Part shown: positions 1 through 8,079 of the stretch, one piece after another | How the letters are laid out: every line of letters begins with the position of its first letter | Numbering within the stretch: the stretch's first letter is position 1 | From: Bryobacterales bacterium | GTDB lineage: Bacteria; Acidobacteriota; Terriglobia; Bryobacterales; UBA6623 | Length of the DNA stretch: 46,425 bases | NCBI GenBank assembly: GCA_028819575.1 | Contig: JAPPLB010000138.1 | Span: forward strand, 1 to 46,425 | Direction: 5' to 3' | The notes under the pieces: generated by a model | What the model was told of the DNA's origin: nothing | What the model saw: only the letters and a program-made list of their open reading frames with translations | Databases searched by the model: none | Program-made: the position numbers and the translations under genes

Positions 1-64
1 CTTGCGCCTAGTCCTGACGGCCCTCTCACGCACTTCGCCTCGCCACGTGGTGAGACATGCAGGC
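1..64 (+). repeat. MITE-like repeat copy A, right half, cut by window edge
   Basis: This is the right-hand part of the recurring intergenic element. It ends in the outward form of the terminal repeat (GTGGTGAGACATGCAGGC) followed by TA at 65-66. It matches 7848-7905 almost base for base. The left part lies outside the window. It sits directly upstream of purQ. Confidence 0.85.
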
Positions 65-139
65 TAAGCCTTGAGGAGATCGTATCGACAGCATCGAGAA
101 GCCGTTCGAGAGCAAGCGGCAACAATGCTACACTGACAG

Positions 140-859
140 GTGGCGCTGGCGGAATCGCCCTCACTCCGCTTCGGAGTCGTCCTCTTTCCCGGTTCAAACT
201 GCGATCACGACGCGCTTTACGCGCTGCGGGAGAACCTGGGTCAATCCGCCGACTTCATCTGGCACGAGTCGGAAGATCTGTCCGGTTTCGACGCGATCCT
301 GCTCCCCGGCGGCTTCTCGTACGGCGACTATTTACGCGCCGGCGCCATCGCTCGTTTCTCACCTGTTCTGAGCGCAGTGCAACGATTCGCGGAGCACGGC
401 GGCCTTGTGATCGGGATGTGCAACGGGTTTCAGATTCTCGTCGAGTCGGGATTGTTGCCAGGCGCACTCGTACGGAACCGGTGTTTGCACTTTGTGTGCC
501 GTACGGTGCATTTGCGCGTTGAGAGTACGGAATCACCGTTCACCCGTCACTGTAACCCGGGTCAAATTCTGGCAGTCCCGATCGCTCACGGTGAAGGCTG
601 CTACTACGCCGACGAGGAGACGCTCGACGAGCTCGAGCGGGATAACCGGGTCATCTTTCGATACGTAAATCCTGATGGGCGGGTCACGCCCGAGGCAAAC
701 CCCAACGGCTCAGTCAACAACATCGCCGGCATTGTGAACGAAGGCCGCAACGTGCTCGGCATGATGCCTCATCCTGAAAGAGCGGCCGACCCGGCTATGG
801 GCTCTACCGATGGACGGCTGGTCTTCGAATCGATGATCCATTCTCTCGTCCGCAGCTAA
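140..859 (+). CDS. purQ: Phosphoribosylformylglycinamidine synthase, glutaminase subunit
   Basis: PurQ is a class I glutamine amidotransferase that feeds ammonia to PurL in step 4 of de novo purine synthesis (FGAR to FGAM). The 239-residue length fits the free-standing bacterial subunit. The sequence opens with the family signature [10 protein letters not shown]. It carries the nucleophile in GMCNGFQ (Cys94) and the His/Glu of the triad in PHPER (His211, Glu213). The start is a GTG at 140; no better ATG is seen nearby. It lies just upstream of purL and purF, so the three form a purine operon. PurS, the usual third subunit with small PurL, is not visible and may lie upstream of the window. Confidence 0.96.
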   Translation: MALAESPSLRFGVVLFPGSNCDHDALYALRENLGQSADFIWHESEDLSGFDAILLPGGFSYGDYLRAGAIARFSPVLSAVQRFAEHGGLVIGMCNGFQILVESGLLPGALVRNRCLHFVCRTVHLRVESTESPFTRHCNPGQILAVPIAHGEGCYYADEETLDELERDNRVIFRYVNPDGRVTPEANPNGSVNNIAGIVNEGRNVLGMMPHPERAADPAMGSTDGRLVFESMIHSLVRS

Positions 860-890
860 CCTCACTCCACTCGCTAGGACCCTGCGCTCC

Positions 891-3143
891 GTGATGACCA
901 TCAACGCCGAAGTCATCGAGCAACACGGCCTCACGATCGAGGAGTACGAGCTGATCGTCACGAAGATCGGCCGCGAGCCGAATCTCACCGAACTCGGCAT
1001 CATCAGTGTGATGTGGAGCGAGCACTGCTCCTACAAGAGCTCGCGTAAGCATCTCAAGAAGCTGCCCACCTCGGGTGAGAGGATTCTTGTCGGCCCCGGC
1101 GAAAACGCGGGCATCATTGACATCGGCAACGGATACGCCGCGGCCTTCAAGATCGAATCCCACAATCACCCCAGCTTTATCGAGCCGTTCCAGGGCGCGG
1201 CGACGGGAGTGGGCGGCATTCTGCGCGACATCTTCACGATGGGCGCGCGCCCTCTCGCCGTGATGGACTCGCTGCGATTCGGTCCACCCAACGACCCCGA
1301 AGCTGGAAACCGCAACCGCCACATTGCGGGCGGCGTCGTGGGCGGGATTGCGCACTACGGGAACTGCTTCGGTGTTCCCACTATCGGCGGCGAATGCGTC
1401 TTCGAATCGAGCTATAACGGCAACCCCCTGGTGAACGCGTTCGCACTCGGCATCTTCCGAAAGGACAAGATCTTCTTTGGCAAGGCCTCCGGAATCGGCA
1501 ACCCGGTGATCTACGTTGGAGCGAAGACCGGTCGGGATGGCATCCACGGAGCTTCGATGGCCTCGGCCGAGTTCGACGAACAGTCGGAAGAGAAGCGGCC
1601 CAACGTTCAGGTCGGAGACCCCTTTCTCGAGAAACTTCTGCTCGAAGCCTGTCTCGAGGTGATGGACAAAGGAGTGATTCTCGGCATCCAGGACATGGGC
1701 GCAGCCGGGTTGACCTGCTCGACCTGCGAAATGGGCGGCCGCGGCGGCACCGGCGTGGAGATTGACCTCAAGTACGTTCCGCAACGCGAGCAAGGCATGA
1801 CGCCCTACGAAATCATGCTTTCCGAGTCGCAAGAGCGCATGTTGCTGATCGCCGAACGCGGAGTCGAAAAGGAAGTTTTCGCCGTCTTCAAGAAGTGGGG
1901 ACTCGACGCCGTGGAGATTGGCACTGTCACGGACGACGGAATTCTCCGGGTGCGCGATCATGGCGAGGTCGTTGCCGAGGTGCCGAACTCACTACTCACC
2001 AATGACGCGCCACTCTACGATCGCCCTGCGACGACACCGTTCCGCCCCGCACCGCTGGATGGCCCCAAGCTGCCGCAACCCTCGTCCGCCGACCATGCCG
2101 ACGCACTCAAGAAGCTGCTCGCTGCTCCAGACCTCTGCTCGAAACGCAAGATCTACGAGCAGTACGACTACATGGTCCGCACGAACACGACGGCGCCGCC
2201 CGGGTGCGATGCCGCCGTGATCCGCGTCAAGGAAGCCGGCGTGTCTCTCGCCATGGCGCTCGACGGCAACGGCCGCTACTGCGCATTCAGCCCGCGCGAA
2301 GGCGCCAAGCTCGCCGTCGCGGAGTGTTGCCGAAACCTCTCGACCGTCGGCGCCGAACCGATTGCCGCGACGAATTGCCTGAACTTCGGCAATCCCGAAA
2401 AGCCTGAGATCATGGGGCAATTCGTCGAAGCCGTAGAAGGTATGGGCGAAGCGTGCCGCCACTTCGGCACGCCGATCACCGGCGGCAACGTCAGCTTCTA
2501 TAACGAGACCCTGGGCGACGCCATCTATCCCACTCCCGTCATCGGCATCGTCGGCCTTCTCGACCACATGGGCGTGCCGACCGGCATGCACTTTCAACGG
2601 CCCGGACGCAAGATCATGCTCGTAGGCGGCGTCTTGCCCGGCGTAACCGCCGACCCGCTGGACCTGGAACGCCGCTTCGGAAGCTCACAGTACGCCAAAG
2701 TCATCCTCGGAGAGACATGGGGTCTGCCGCCCACTCTCGACATGGACTACGAAAAACGAGTTCACAAAACCGTCCGCGCTATCGTACGCGCCCGCCTCGC
2801 CGAATCGGTACACGATCTCAGCGATGGCGGCCTGGGCGTGGCTCTGGCGCGCTGCGGATTCGGCCCCAGACGCATCGGTGCGCGAATCGAGCTATCATCA
2901 GAGTTCAACCCACTTTTTACCCTGTTCCACGAAGCACCCTCGAGAGTTCTGTTGTCGGTATCCAAAGAGAACAGCGAGGCAGTTGGCAGCATCGCAGACG
3001 ATCTGGCGATTCCCACGCCGGTCATCGGCGAAACCCAAGAGGGCAATCTGGAAATCCAAATCAACGGAGACACGTTACACGCATCCGTCGGAGAACTATT
3101 CCGAGCATGGGATTCCTCCCTGGAAAGGATGCTCTCCGGCTGA
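891..3143 (+). CDS. purL: Phosphoribosylformylglycinamidine synthase, synthetase subunit (small type)
   Basis: PurL is the ATP-dependent synthetase subunit that converts FGAR to FGAM using ammonia from PurQ. At 750 residues it is the small PurL form that works with separate PurQ and PurS, unlike the ~1,300-residue fused enzyme of Gammaproteobacteria. The N-terminal signature [10 protein letters not shown] with the active-site His (about residue 45) and the ESHNHPS motif near residue 89 are visible, followed by two AIR-synthase-like halves. The start can be GTG 891 or the adjacent ATG 894. The TGA stop overlaps the ATG of purF by one base (TGATG), which indicates translational coupling. Confidence 0.96.
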   Translation: MMTINAEVIEQHGLTIEEYELIVTKIGREPNLTELGIISVMWSEHCSYKSSRKHLKKLPTSGERILVGPGENAGIIDIGNGYAAAFKIESHNHPSFIEPFQGAATGVGGILRDIFTMGARPLAVMDSLRFGPPNDPEAGNRNRHIAGGVVGGIAHYGNCFGVPTIGGECVFESSYNGNPLVNAFALGIFRKDKIFFGKASGIGNPVIYVGAKTGRDGIHGASMASAEFDEQSEEKRPNVQVGDPFLEKLLLEACLEVMDKGVILGIQDMGAAGLTCSTCEMGGRGGTGVEIDLKYVPQREQGMTPYEIMLSESQERMLLIAERGVEKEVFAVFKKWGLDAVEIGTVTDDGILRVRDHGEVVAEVPNSLLTNDAPLYDRPATTPFRPAPLDGPKLPQPSSADHADALKKLLAAPDLCSKRKIYEQYDYMVRTNTTAPPGCDAAVIRVKEAGVSLAMALDGNGRYCAFSPREGAKLAVAECCRNLSTVGAEPIAATNCLNFGNPEKPEIMGQFVEAVEGMGEACRHFGTPITGGNVSFYNETLGDAIYPTPVIGIVGLLDHMGVPTGMHFQRPGRKIMLVGGVLPGVTADPLDLERRFGSSQYAKVILGETWGLPPTLDMDYEKRVHKTVRAIVRARLAESVHDLSDGGLGVALARCGFGPRRIGARIELSSEFNPLFTLFHEAPSRVLLSVSKENSEAVGSIADDLAIPTPVIGETQEGNLEIQINGDTLHASVGELFRAWDSSLERMLSG

Positions 3144-4612
3144 TGACGCACAGGCGCAAGGACTCCGGCGATCCAGCGGGCCATTCCGACGGCGCAACGG
3201 AGTTCGACGGCTTCCGCGAGGAGTGCGGCGTATTCGCCATTCACGGCCACCCAGAGGCCGCAAACTTAGCTTACCTCGGTCTCTATGCCTTGCAGCACCG
3301 CGGGCAAGAGAGCGCCGGCATTTGTTCGAGTGACGGCGATCGGCTTTACTGCACGAAGGAGAAGGGCCTCGTCGCCGAAATCTTCACGAAGCGCGTCCTC
3401 AAAGACCTGCCCGGCAAGATGGCGATCGGCCACACGCGCTATTCCACCGCCGGTCAGAGCAACAAGCTCAATGCCCAGCCCTTCATTGTCGGGTGCAACA
3501 AAGGCCAACTTGCGCTCGCACACAACGGCAACCTGACGAACGCCATCGAGGTTCGGAACGAGCTGGAAATGTCCGGTTCGATTTTCAATGCGACCAGCGA
3601 TACCGAAGTCATCCTGCACTTGATGGCGCGCTCCCGTGAGCCCAACCTCAAGCATGCCCTGCGCGAATCGCTGCTGCGCCTCGAAGGCGCCTTCTCGCTG
3701 GCCTTGATCGCAAAAGACCGCCTTATCGTGGCGCGCGACCAACGGGGCTTCCGTCCCATGGCTTTCGGCAAGCTCAAGCACAACGGACATGACGCCTACG
3801 TCTTCGCGTCCGAGACCTGCGCCTTCGACCTCATCGGCGCCACGTACATCGATGACGTCCATCCTGGCGAGATGGTCCTGGTTAGCGAAGACGGGCTCGT
3901 CCGCGAGCCCTTCGCGCCGGCACTACCAGCAGCGCACTGCGTTTTCGAGCACGTTTACTTCTCCCGACCCGATTCACTGGTCTTCGGCCGGCCTGTCGAA
4001 GACTCCCGCCAAATGCTAGGCCGTCTGCTGGCGCGCGAATCGCACGTGCCTGCCGATGTCGTCGTCCCAGTTCCCGATTCCGGCGTTTCTGCGGCTATCG
4101 GTTACGCCGCCGGAGCCGAACTGCCGTTCCGAATGGGCCTCATCCGCAACCACTATGTCGGCCGCACCTTCATCGAGCCCAAGCAGTCCATCCGCGACTT
4201 CGGCGTCAAGCTCAAGCTGAACCCGGTCCGTCACCTCATCGAAGGTCAACGCGTTGTGCTGGTTGACGACTCGCTCGTCCGTGGCACAACCAGCCGCAAG
4301 ATCGTCCGCATGATGCGGAAGGCTGGCGCAAAGGAAGTGCACTTGCGCATCTCGTGCCCTCCGACGATGTCGCCTTGCTACTACGGCGTCGACACGCCCG
4401 ACAAAGACGAGTTGATTGCCGCGAATCACAATATCGAATCGATTCGCTGCTACACCGAGGCTGACTCGCTCGCCTACCTCTCGATCGAAGGCCTGCGGCA
4501 AGCCGTCCAAGATCGTAACGGCGGATATTGCTATTCCTGCTATACCGGCCGTTATCCCACCGACGTCGTCGGCATTGAGCAACTCGTAGCCGACCACCGA
4601 CGGAAAGGCTGA
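3143..4612 (+). CDS. purF: Amidophosphoribosyltransferase (Fe-S, B. subtilis type)
   Basis: PurF performs the committed step of purine synthesis, PRPP plus glutamine to phosphoribosylamine. The frame is open far upstream, but the ATG at 3143 overlapping the purL stop gives the expected 489 residues. Cys28 in EECGVFAI would become the N-terminal nucleophile after removal of a 27-residue propeptide. The PRPP loop VLVDDSLVRGTTS lies near residues 371-383. Cysteines in AAHCVFEH, SPCYYG and YCYSCYTG match the four ligands of the 4Fe-4S cluster of the Bacillus-type enzyme, so this copy should be oxygen-sensitive and cluster-bearing, unlike the E. coli form. Confidence 0.96.
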   Translation: MTHRRKDSGDPAGHSDGATEFDGFREECGVFAIHGHPEAANLAYLGLYALQHRGQESAGICSSDGDRLYCTKEKGLVAEIFTKRVLKDLPGKMAIGHTRYSTAGQSNKLNAQPFIVGCNKGQLALAHNGNLTNAIEVRNELEMSGSIFNATSDTEVILHLMARSREPNLKHALRESLLRLEGAFSLALIAKDRLIVARDQRGFRPMAFGKLKHNGHDAYVFASETCAFDLIGATYIDDVHPGEMVLVSEDGLVREPFAPALPAAHCVFEHVYFSRPDSLVFGRPVEDSRQMLGRLLARESHVPADVVVPVPDSGVSAAIGYAAGAELPFRMGLIRNHYVGRTFIEPKQSIRDFGVKLKLNPVRHLIEGQRVVLVDDSLVRGTTSRKIVRMMRKAGAKEVHLRISCPPTMSPCYYGVDTPDKDELIAANHNIESIRCYTEADSLAYLSIEGLRQAVQDRNGGYCYSCYTGRYPTDVVGIEQLVADHRRKG

Positions 4613-4787
4613 TCTTCGTTCAGACGGAAAACCAGCGCACCCCGACCGTCCCGAAGCCCCAACAGGGCACTCGACCTAGCCGTCACAGTCCTGCAATACC
4701 TGCGTGCTATCATCGCCATAGCTGGCGCCCTCCCGCGTCAAGACGTACTGTCGTTTCCCCCGACCGTCCGCTACGGACGCATCCGAC

Positions 4788-5735
4788 ATGATTCAGACGC
4801 TCTTCGGTCCCCCCCCGGACCCGGGTCTGCTAGACCGCTTCAAAACCGCCGTCGCCAAGACGCGCGACGACCTCGGCGAGCAGCTTGACGACCTAGTTCA
4901 GGGCAGGAAGGAAATCGACGACGACCTCCTCGATGAGCTTGAAATGACGCTGATTGACGCCGACATCGGCATCCGCACCGCCACCGAAGTCCTGGACGAA
5001 GTCCGCGAAAGACTCGACCGCGATCAGCTTAAGGACCCAGCGGAGCTCAGGGACTACATTGCCCGCCACCTTCTCGAAGTGCTGCAGGCATCCGAACCCA
5101 AAGAACACAGTGCGGTCAAACCGCCCGAGGTCATCCTTGTCGTCGGCGTCAACGGCACCGGCAAGACCACCACTATCGGGAAGCTTGCCCACCGTTTCAG
5201 CGGGGAAGGGAAGAAGGTCCTCCTGTGCGCGGCCGATACTTTCCGCGCGGCCGCCGCAGAGCAGCTCACCGCGTGGGGCGAGCGCACCGGTCAGCCCGTC
5301 ATCAAACAACAGCAAGGCGCCGACCCCAGCGCAGTTCTCTACGATGCACTGGAAGCTGCCAAGGCGCGTACCGTTGATCACGTCATCGTCGACACGGCGG
5401 GCCGTTTGCACAACAAAGCCGGCCTGATGGCCGAGCTCAAAAAAATGAAGCGCACCGCGGAGCGGCTTGTACCCGGCGCGCCGCATCAAGTCCTGCTCGT
5501 GCTCGATGCCGTAACGGGCCAGAACGGTTTGGAGCAAGCCCGCCGGTTCACCGATACCGCCGGCGTCACCGGCCTGGTGCTCGCCAAGCTCGACGGCACC
5601 GCGAAGGGAGGCATCGTTGTCGCGATTACTCGCGAGCTCGGCCTGCCCATTCGCTATGTCGGCGTCGGAGAACGTGCCGACGACCTCGTGCCGTTCGACG
5701 CCAGAACTTTCGTGCGATCGCTCTTTGAAGACTGA
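4788..5735 (+). CDS. ftsY: Signal recognition particle receptor FtsY
   Basis: FtsY is the SRP-type GTPase that docks SRP-ribosome complexes to the inner membrane. The protein has 315 residues: a helical N domain (1 to ~100) and a GTPase G domain with GVNGTGKTT (120-128), DTFRAAA (150-156), DTAGR (202-206), KLDG (267-270) and GVGE (292-295). It lacks the long acidic A domain of E. coli FtsY, as in many other phyla. FtsY rather than Ffh is indicated by the missing methionine-rich M domain. The stop overlaps the ribD start by one base (TGATG). A run of eight C (4809-4816) lies in the first codons. Confidence 0.95.
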   Translation: MIQTLFGPPPDPGLLDRFKTAVAKTRDDLGEQLDDLVQGRKEIDDDLLDELEMTLIDADIGIRTATEVLDEVRERLDRDQLKDPAELRDYIARHLLEVLQASEPKEHSAVKPPEVILVVGVNGTGKTTTIGKLAHRFSGEGKKVLLCAADTFRAAAAEQLTAWGERTGQPVIKQQQGADPSAVLYDALEAAKARTVDHVIVDTAGRLHNKAGLMAELKKMKRTAERLVPGAPHQVLLVLDAVTGQNGLEQARRFTDTAGVTGLVLAKLDGTAKGGIVVAITRELGLPIRYVGVGERADDLVPFDARTFVRSLFED

Positions 5736-6847
5736 TGGCCGAAGACTGCAAAAACCTCCGCGAAGCCCTACGTCTAGCCCGCCAGGGACGAGGCTTGGCG
5801 AGCCCCAACCCCATGGTCGGCGCTCTCGTCTGCGACGCCTCGGGCTTACCCGCCGGACGCGGTTTCTACACCTATGACGGCAGGAAGCACGCCGAGGTTC
5901 TCGCGATCGAGGAAGCGGGCGAACGGGCCCGCGGCGGCACACTTTACGTCAGCCTTGAACCGTGCTGTTTCGAAGGCCGCACGCCTCCCTGCACCGACGC
6001 CATCATCGCCGCCGGAATCCGCCGCGTCGTCTGCCCCTTGGAGGACGAGCATCCGAAAGTCTCCGGCGGCGGCTTGGCCCGGCTGCGCAAAGCAGGTCTC
6101 ACGGTCGATCCCGCCGACGAATATCAAGAGGAAGCCCGACGCCTCAACGAAGCCTTTTTCCACTTCAGCAAGACCGGACACCCCTTTGTCACGCTCAAGG
6201 CCGCGCTCACTCTCGACGGCAAGATCGCCGCACCCGACGATAACACCGGCTGGATTACCAGCGAGGTCGCCCGCGCCCATGTCCAGCAAGTGCGCCACGA
6301 TCACGATGCCATTCTCACCGGCATCGGCACCGTCCTCTCCGACGATCCGCTTCTCACCGACCGCTCCAAGCTCGCTCGACGCCGGCCTCTGGTACGCGTC
6401 GTGGCCGATTCTCTATTGCGCATTTCGATCACGTCGGAAATGGTGGAATCCTTCAATGATGATCTGGTCATAGCGACAACTTCCGCCGCGCCCGCCAAGC
6501 GCCGCTCCGCGCTCGAGGAGCGTGGCATCCCGGTCAAGGTCTTCGATGCCCCGCAAGGCCGCGTCGACCTGCCCTCCCTTGTCGTCTGGCTGGGTGAACA
6601 GCAGATGATCTCGCTTGTCATCGAGGCCGGGGCCAAACTCAACTGGGCTGCCCTCGACAGCGGCATCGTCGACAAGACGCTGCTCTATTTCGCCCCCAAG
6701 ATTCTCGGCGGCGTCGACTCACTCCCGCTGGCGGGCGGCATCGGCCGCCGCAGCCGCTCGGGCGCCATCCAACTTCACGATGTACGAACGTTCCCCGTAA
6801 GCCGCGACGAATTCGCGGTGGAAGCCTACCTGGGCTCCGCAGACTAA
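5735..6847 (+). CDS. ribD: Bifunctional riboflavin biosynthesis deaminase/reductase RibD
   Basis: RibD deaminates and then reduces the pyrimidine intermediate in riboflavin synthesis. Residues 1 to ~145 are the zinc deaminase domain with KHAEVLAI (His52 ligand, Glu54 proton shuttle) and SLEPCCFEGRTPPC (Cys77 and Cys86 as zinc ligands). The reductase domain starts near residue 149 with PFVTLKAALTLDGKIA and extends to the C-terminus. The 370-residue length is normal. It is translationally coupled to ftsY by a one-base overlap, an arrangement with no obvious functional link. ribE follows 197 bases downstream on the same strand. Confidence 0.95.
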   Translation: MAEDCKNLREALRLARQGRGLASPNPMVGALVCDASGLPAGRGFYTYDGRKHAEVLAIEEAGERARGGTLYVSLEPCCFEGRTPPCTDAIIAAGIRRVVCPLEDEHPKVSGGGLARLRKAGLTVDPADEYQEEARRLNEAFFHFSKTGHPFVTLKAALTLDGKIAAPDDNTGWITSEVARAHVQQVRHDHDAILTGIGTVLSDDPLLTDRSKLARRRPLVRVVADSLLRISITSEMVESFNDDLVIATTSAAPAKRRSALEERGIPVKVFDAPQGRVDLPSLVVWLGEQQMISLVIEAGAKLNWAALDSGIVDKTLLYFAPKILGGVDSLPLAGGIGRRSRSGAIQLHDVRTFPVSRDEFAVEAYLGSAD

Positions 6848-7044
6848 AATGCCAAGCGGAGCAGGCTCGGCTGACAATCCGTGCACAGACGCTGGAACGG
6901 ATATGGTTTCTCGTACAAATCCGGAGCAACGGAAGAAACCGCTGACGAACGCGGCAAACCCGAAGCCAGAAGCTCGAACCTGTGGTATGCGACCCTTCCC
7001 TTGACCTGCTCAATCCGTCACGCTAACCCTTGAATGCCATCACC

Positions 7045-7692
7045 ATGTTTACCGGAATCATCGAACAAACAGGCAGCGTCCAATCCCTGATCCGGGCCAC
7101 CGCCGGCGCTCGACTGAGCATTCGCACCGAAGGAATCCTCTCCGACCTCACCATCGGCGCCAGCATCGCCGTCAACGGCGCCTGTCTCACCGCCGTCGAA
7201 GTCAGTGCAACTGGTTTCGCAGCCGACCTCTCTCCCGAAACCCTCGACAAGACGAACCTTGGCTCACTCCAAACCGGATCGCTGGTGAACCTCGAACAGC
7301 CCCTGGCCCCCGGCGACCGCCTCAGCGGACACTTCGTCCTGGGCCACGTCGACGGCACTGGCGAGATCACCCGCCTCGACCCCGCCGGGGACGGGAACTG
7401 GCTCCTCGAAGTCCGCGTCCCGAAGCCTTTGCGCCGCTATCTCGTCTTCAAGGGCAGCATCGCCATCGACGGCGTCAGCCTCACACTCGCCTCCGTAGAA
7501 GATGTTCTGGTCTCCGTCGCCATCATTCCCCACACCTACCAAGCCACTGCCCTCCACACCCAACGCCCTGGAGCCGAAGTCAACATCGAATGCGACATAC
7601 TTGCCAAACATGTCGAAAAACTCCTCGGTAACATGACCATCGACCCCGGTTCAAATCTAACTGTCGAAGATCTCAAACAGCAGGGTTATTAG
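7045..7692 (+). CDS. ribE: Riboflavin synthase alpha chain
   Basis: This enzyme dismutates two 6,7-dimethyl-8-ribityllumazine molecules to riboflavin. The ATG at 7045 gives the canonical start MFTGIIE and 215 residues; the upstream in-frame TTG at 7030 is rejected. Two lumazine-binding repeats are visible. The first has NGACLT near 44-49. The second begins GHFVLGHVDG near 95-104 and later has DGVSLT. The TAG stop codon (7690-7692) is shared with the end of the inserted repeat element: TA is the flanking dinucleotide and G the first base of the terminal repeat. No FMN riboswitch was recognised upstream. Confidence 0.95.
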   Translation: MFTGIIEQTGSVQSLIRATAGARLSIRTEGILSDLTIGASIAVNGACLTAVEVSATGFAADLSPETLDKTNLGSLQTGSLVNLEQPLAPGDRLSGHFVLGHVDGTGEITRLDPAGDGNWLLEVRVPKPLRRYLVFKGSIAIDGVSLTLASVEDVLVSVAIIPHTYQATALHTQRPGAEVNIECDILAKHVEKLLGNMTIDPGSNLTVEDLKQQGY

Positions 7693-7905
7693 CCTGCATG
7701 TCTCACCACCTGACGGCCGAAGCACGCGATATGACCGCCATGACTTCGCTTTTCCTTCGCAACGATTGCTTGCCGTGCTCAATGTACGGTTCAAGTACGC
7801 CTGCGCGCGCCCAGCGGCTCGCGCCTTTTTCCTCCGCCCGGCTTGCGCCTAGTCCTGACGGCCCTCTCACGCACTTCGCCTCGCCGCGTGGTGAGACATG
7901 CAGGC
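7692..7905 (+). mobile_element. MITE-like repeat copy B, complete
   Basis: This is a 214-base non-coding element with inverted ends: GCCTGCATGTCTCACCAC on the left and its reverse complement on the right. It is flanked by TA on both sides (7690-7691 and 7906-7907), as expected for an IS630/Tc1-mariner type target duplication. It lacks the heptamer array. Its interior starting GCGATATGACCGCCATGACT is shared with copy L at the right window end. A short GTAC...GTAC palindrome lies in the middle. It fills most of the ribE to PSD1 gap. Confidence 0.85.
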
Positions 7906-7999
7906 TATCGATGTCGCTTGCTTTGTCCGCTCACTGCCATGGTTGCAAGCCCCGAGCGCCGAGCTTTCAGTGCATCTTGCCTTGATACAAGTCCGTGTC

Positions 8000-8028
8000 T
8001 TGGTGGCATCGGAGTGCTGCGGTATAGT
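8000..8028 (+). promoter_or_regulatory. Candidate sigma70-type promoter for the PSD1 gene
   Basis: TTGGTG (8000-8005), a 17-base spacer and TATAGT (8023-8028) lie 52 bases upstream of the PSD1 ATG at 8080 and outside repeat copy B. Hexamers and spacing fit the housekeeping consensus. This is based on sequence only. Confidence 0.5.
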
Positions 8029-8079
8029 AGAGCCAAGGTTTTTTACTGTAACTTCCCGGTGAACCGCTAGCTGCTCTTG

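Noticed and set aside
2717..3142. A 142-codon upstream extension of purF
   Set aside because: It overlaps purL out of frame; the ATG at 3143 coupled to the purL stop gives the correct PurF length and propeptide.
6848..7044. Possible FMN riboswitch upstream of ribE
   Set aside because: None of the conserved RFN-element sequence blocks or stem pattern was recognised in the gap.
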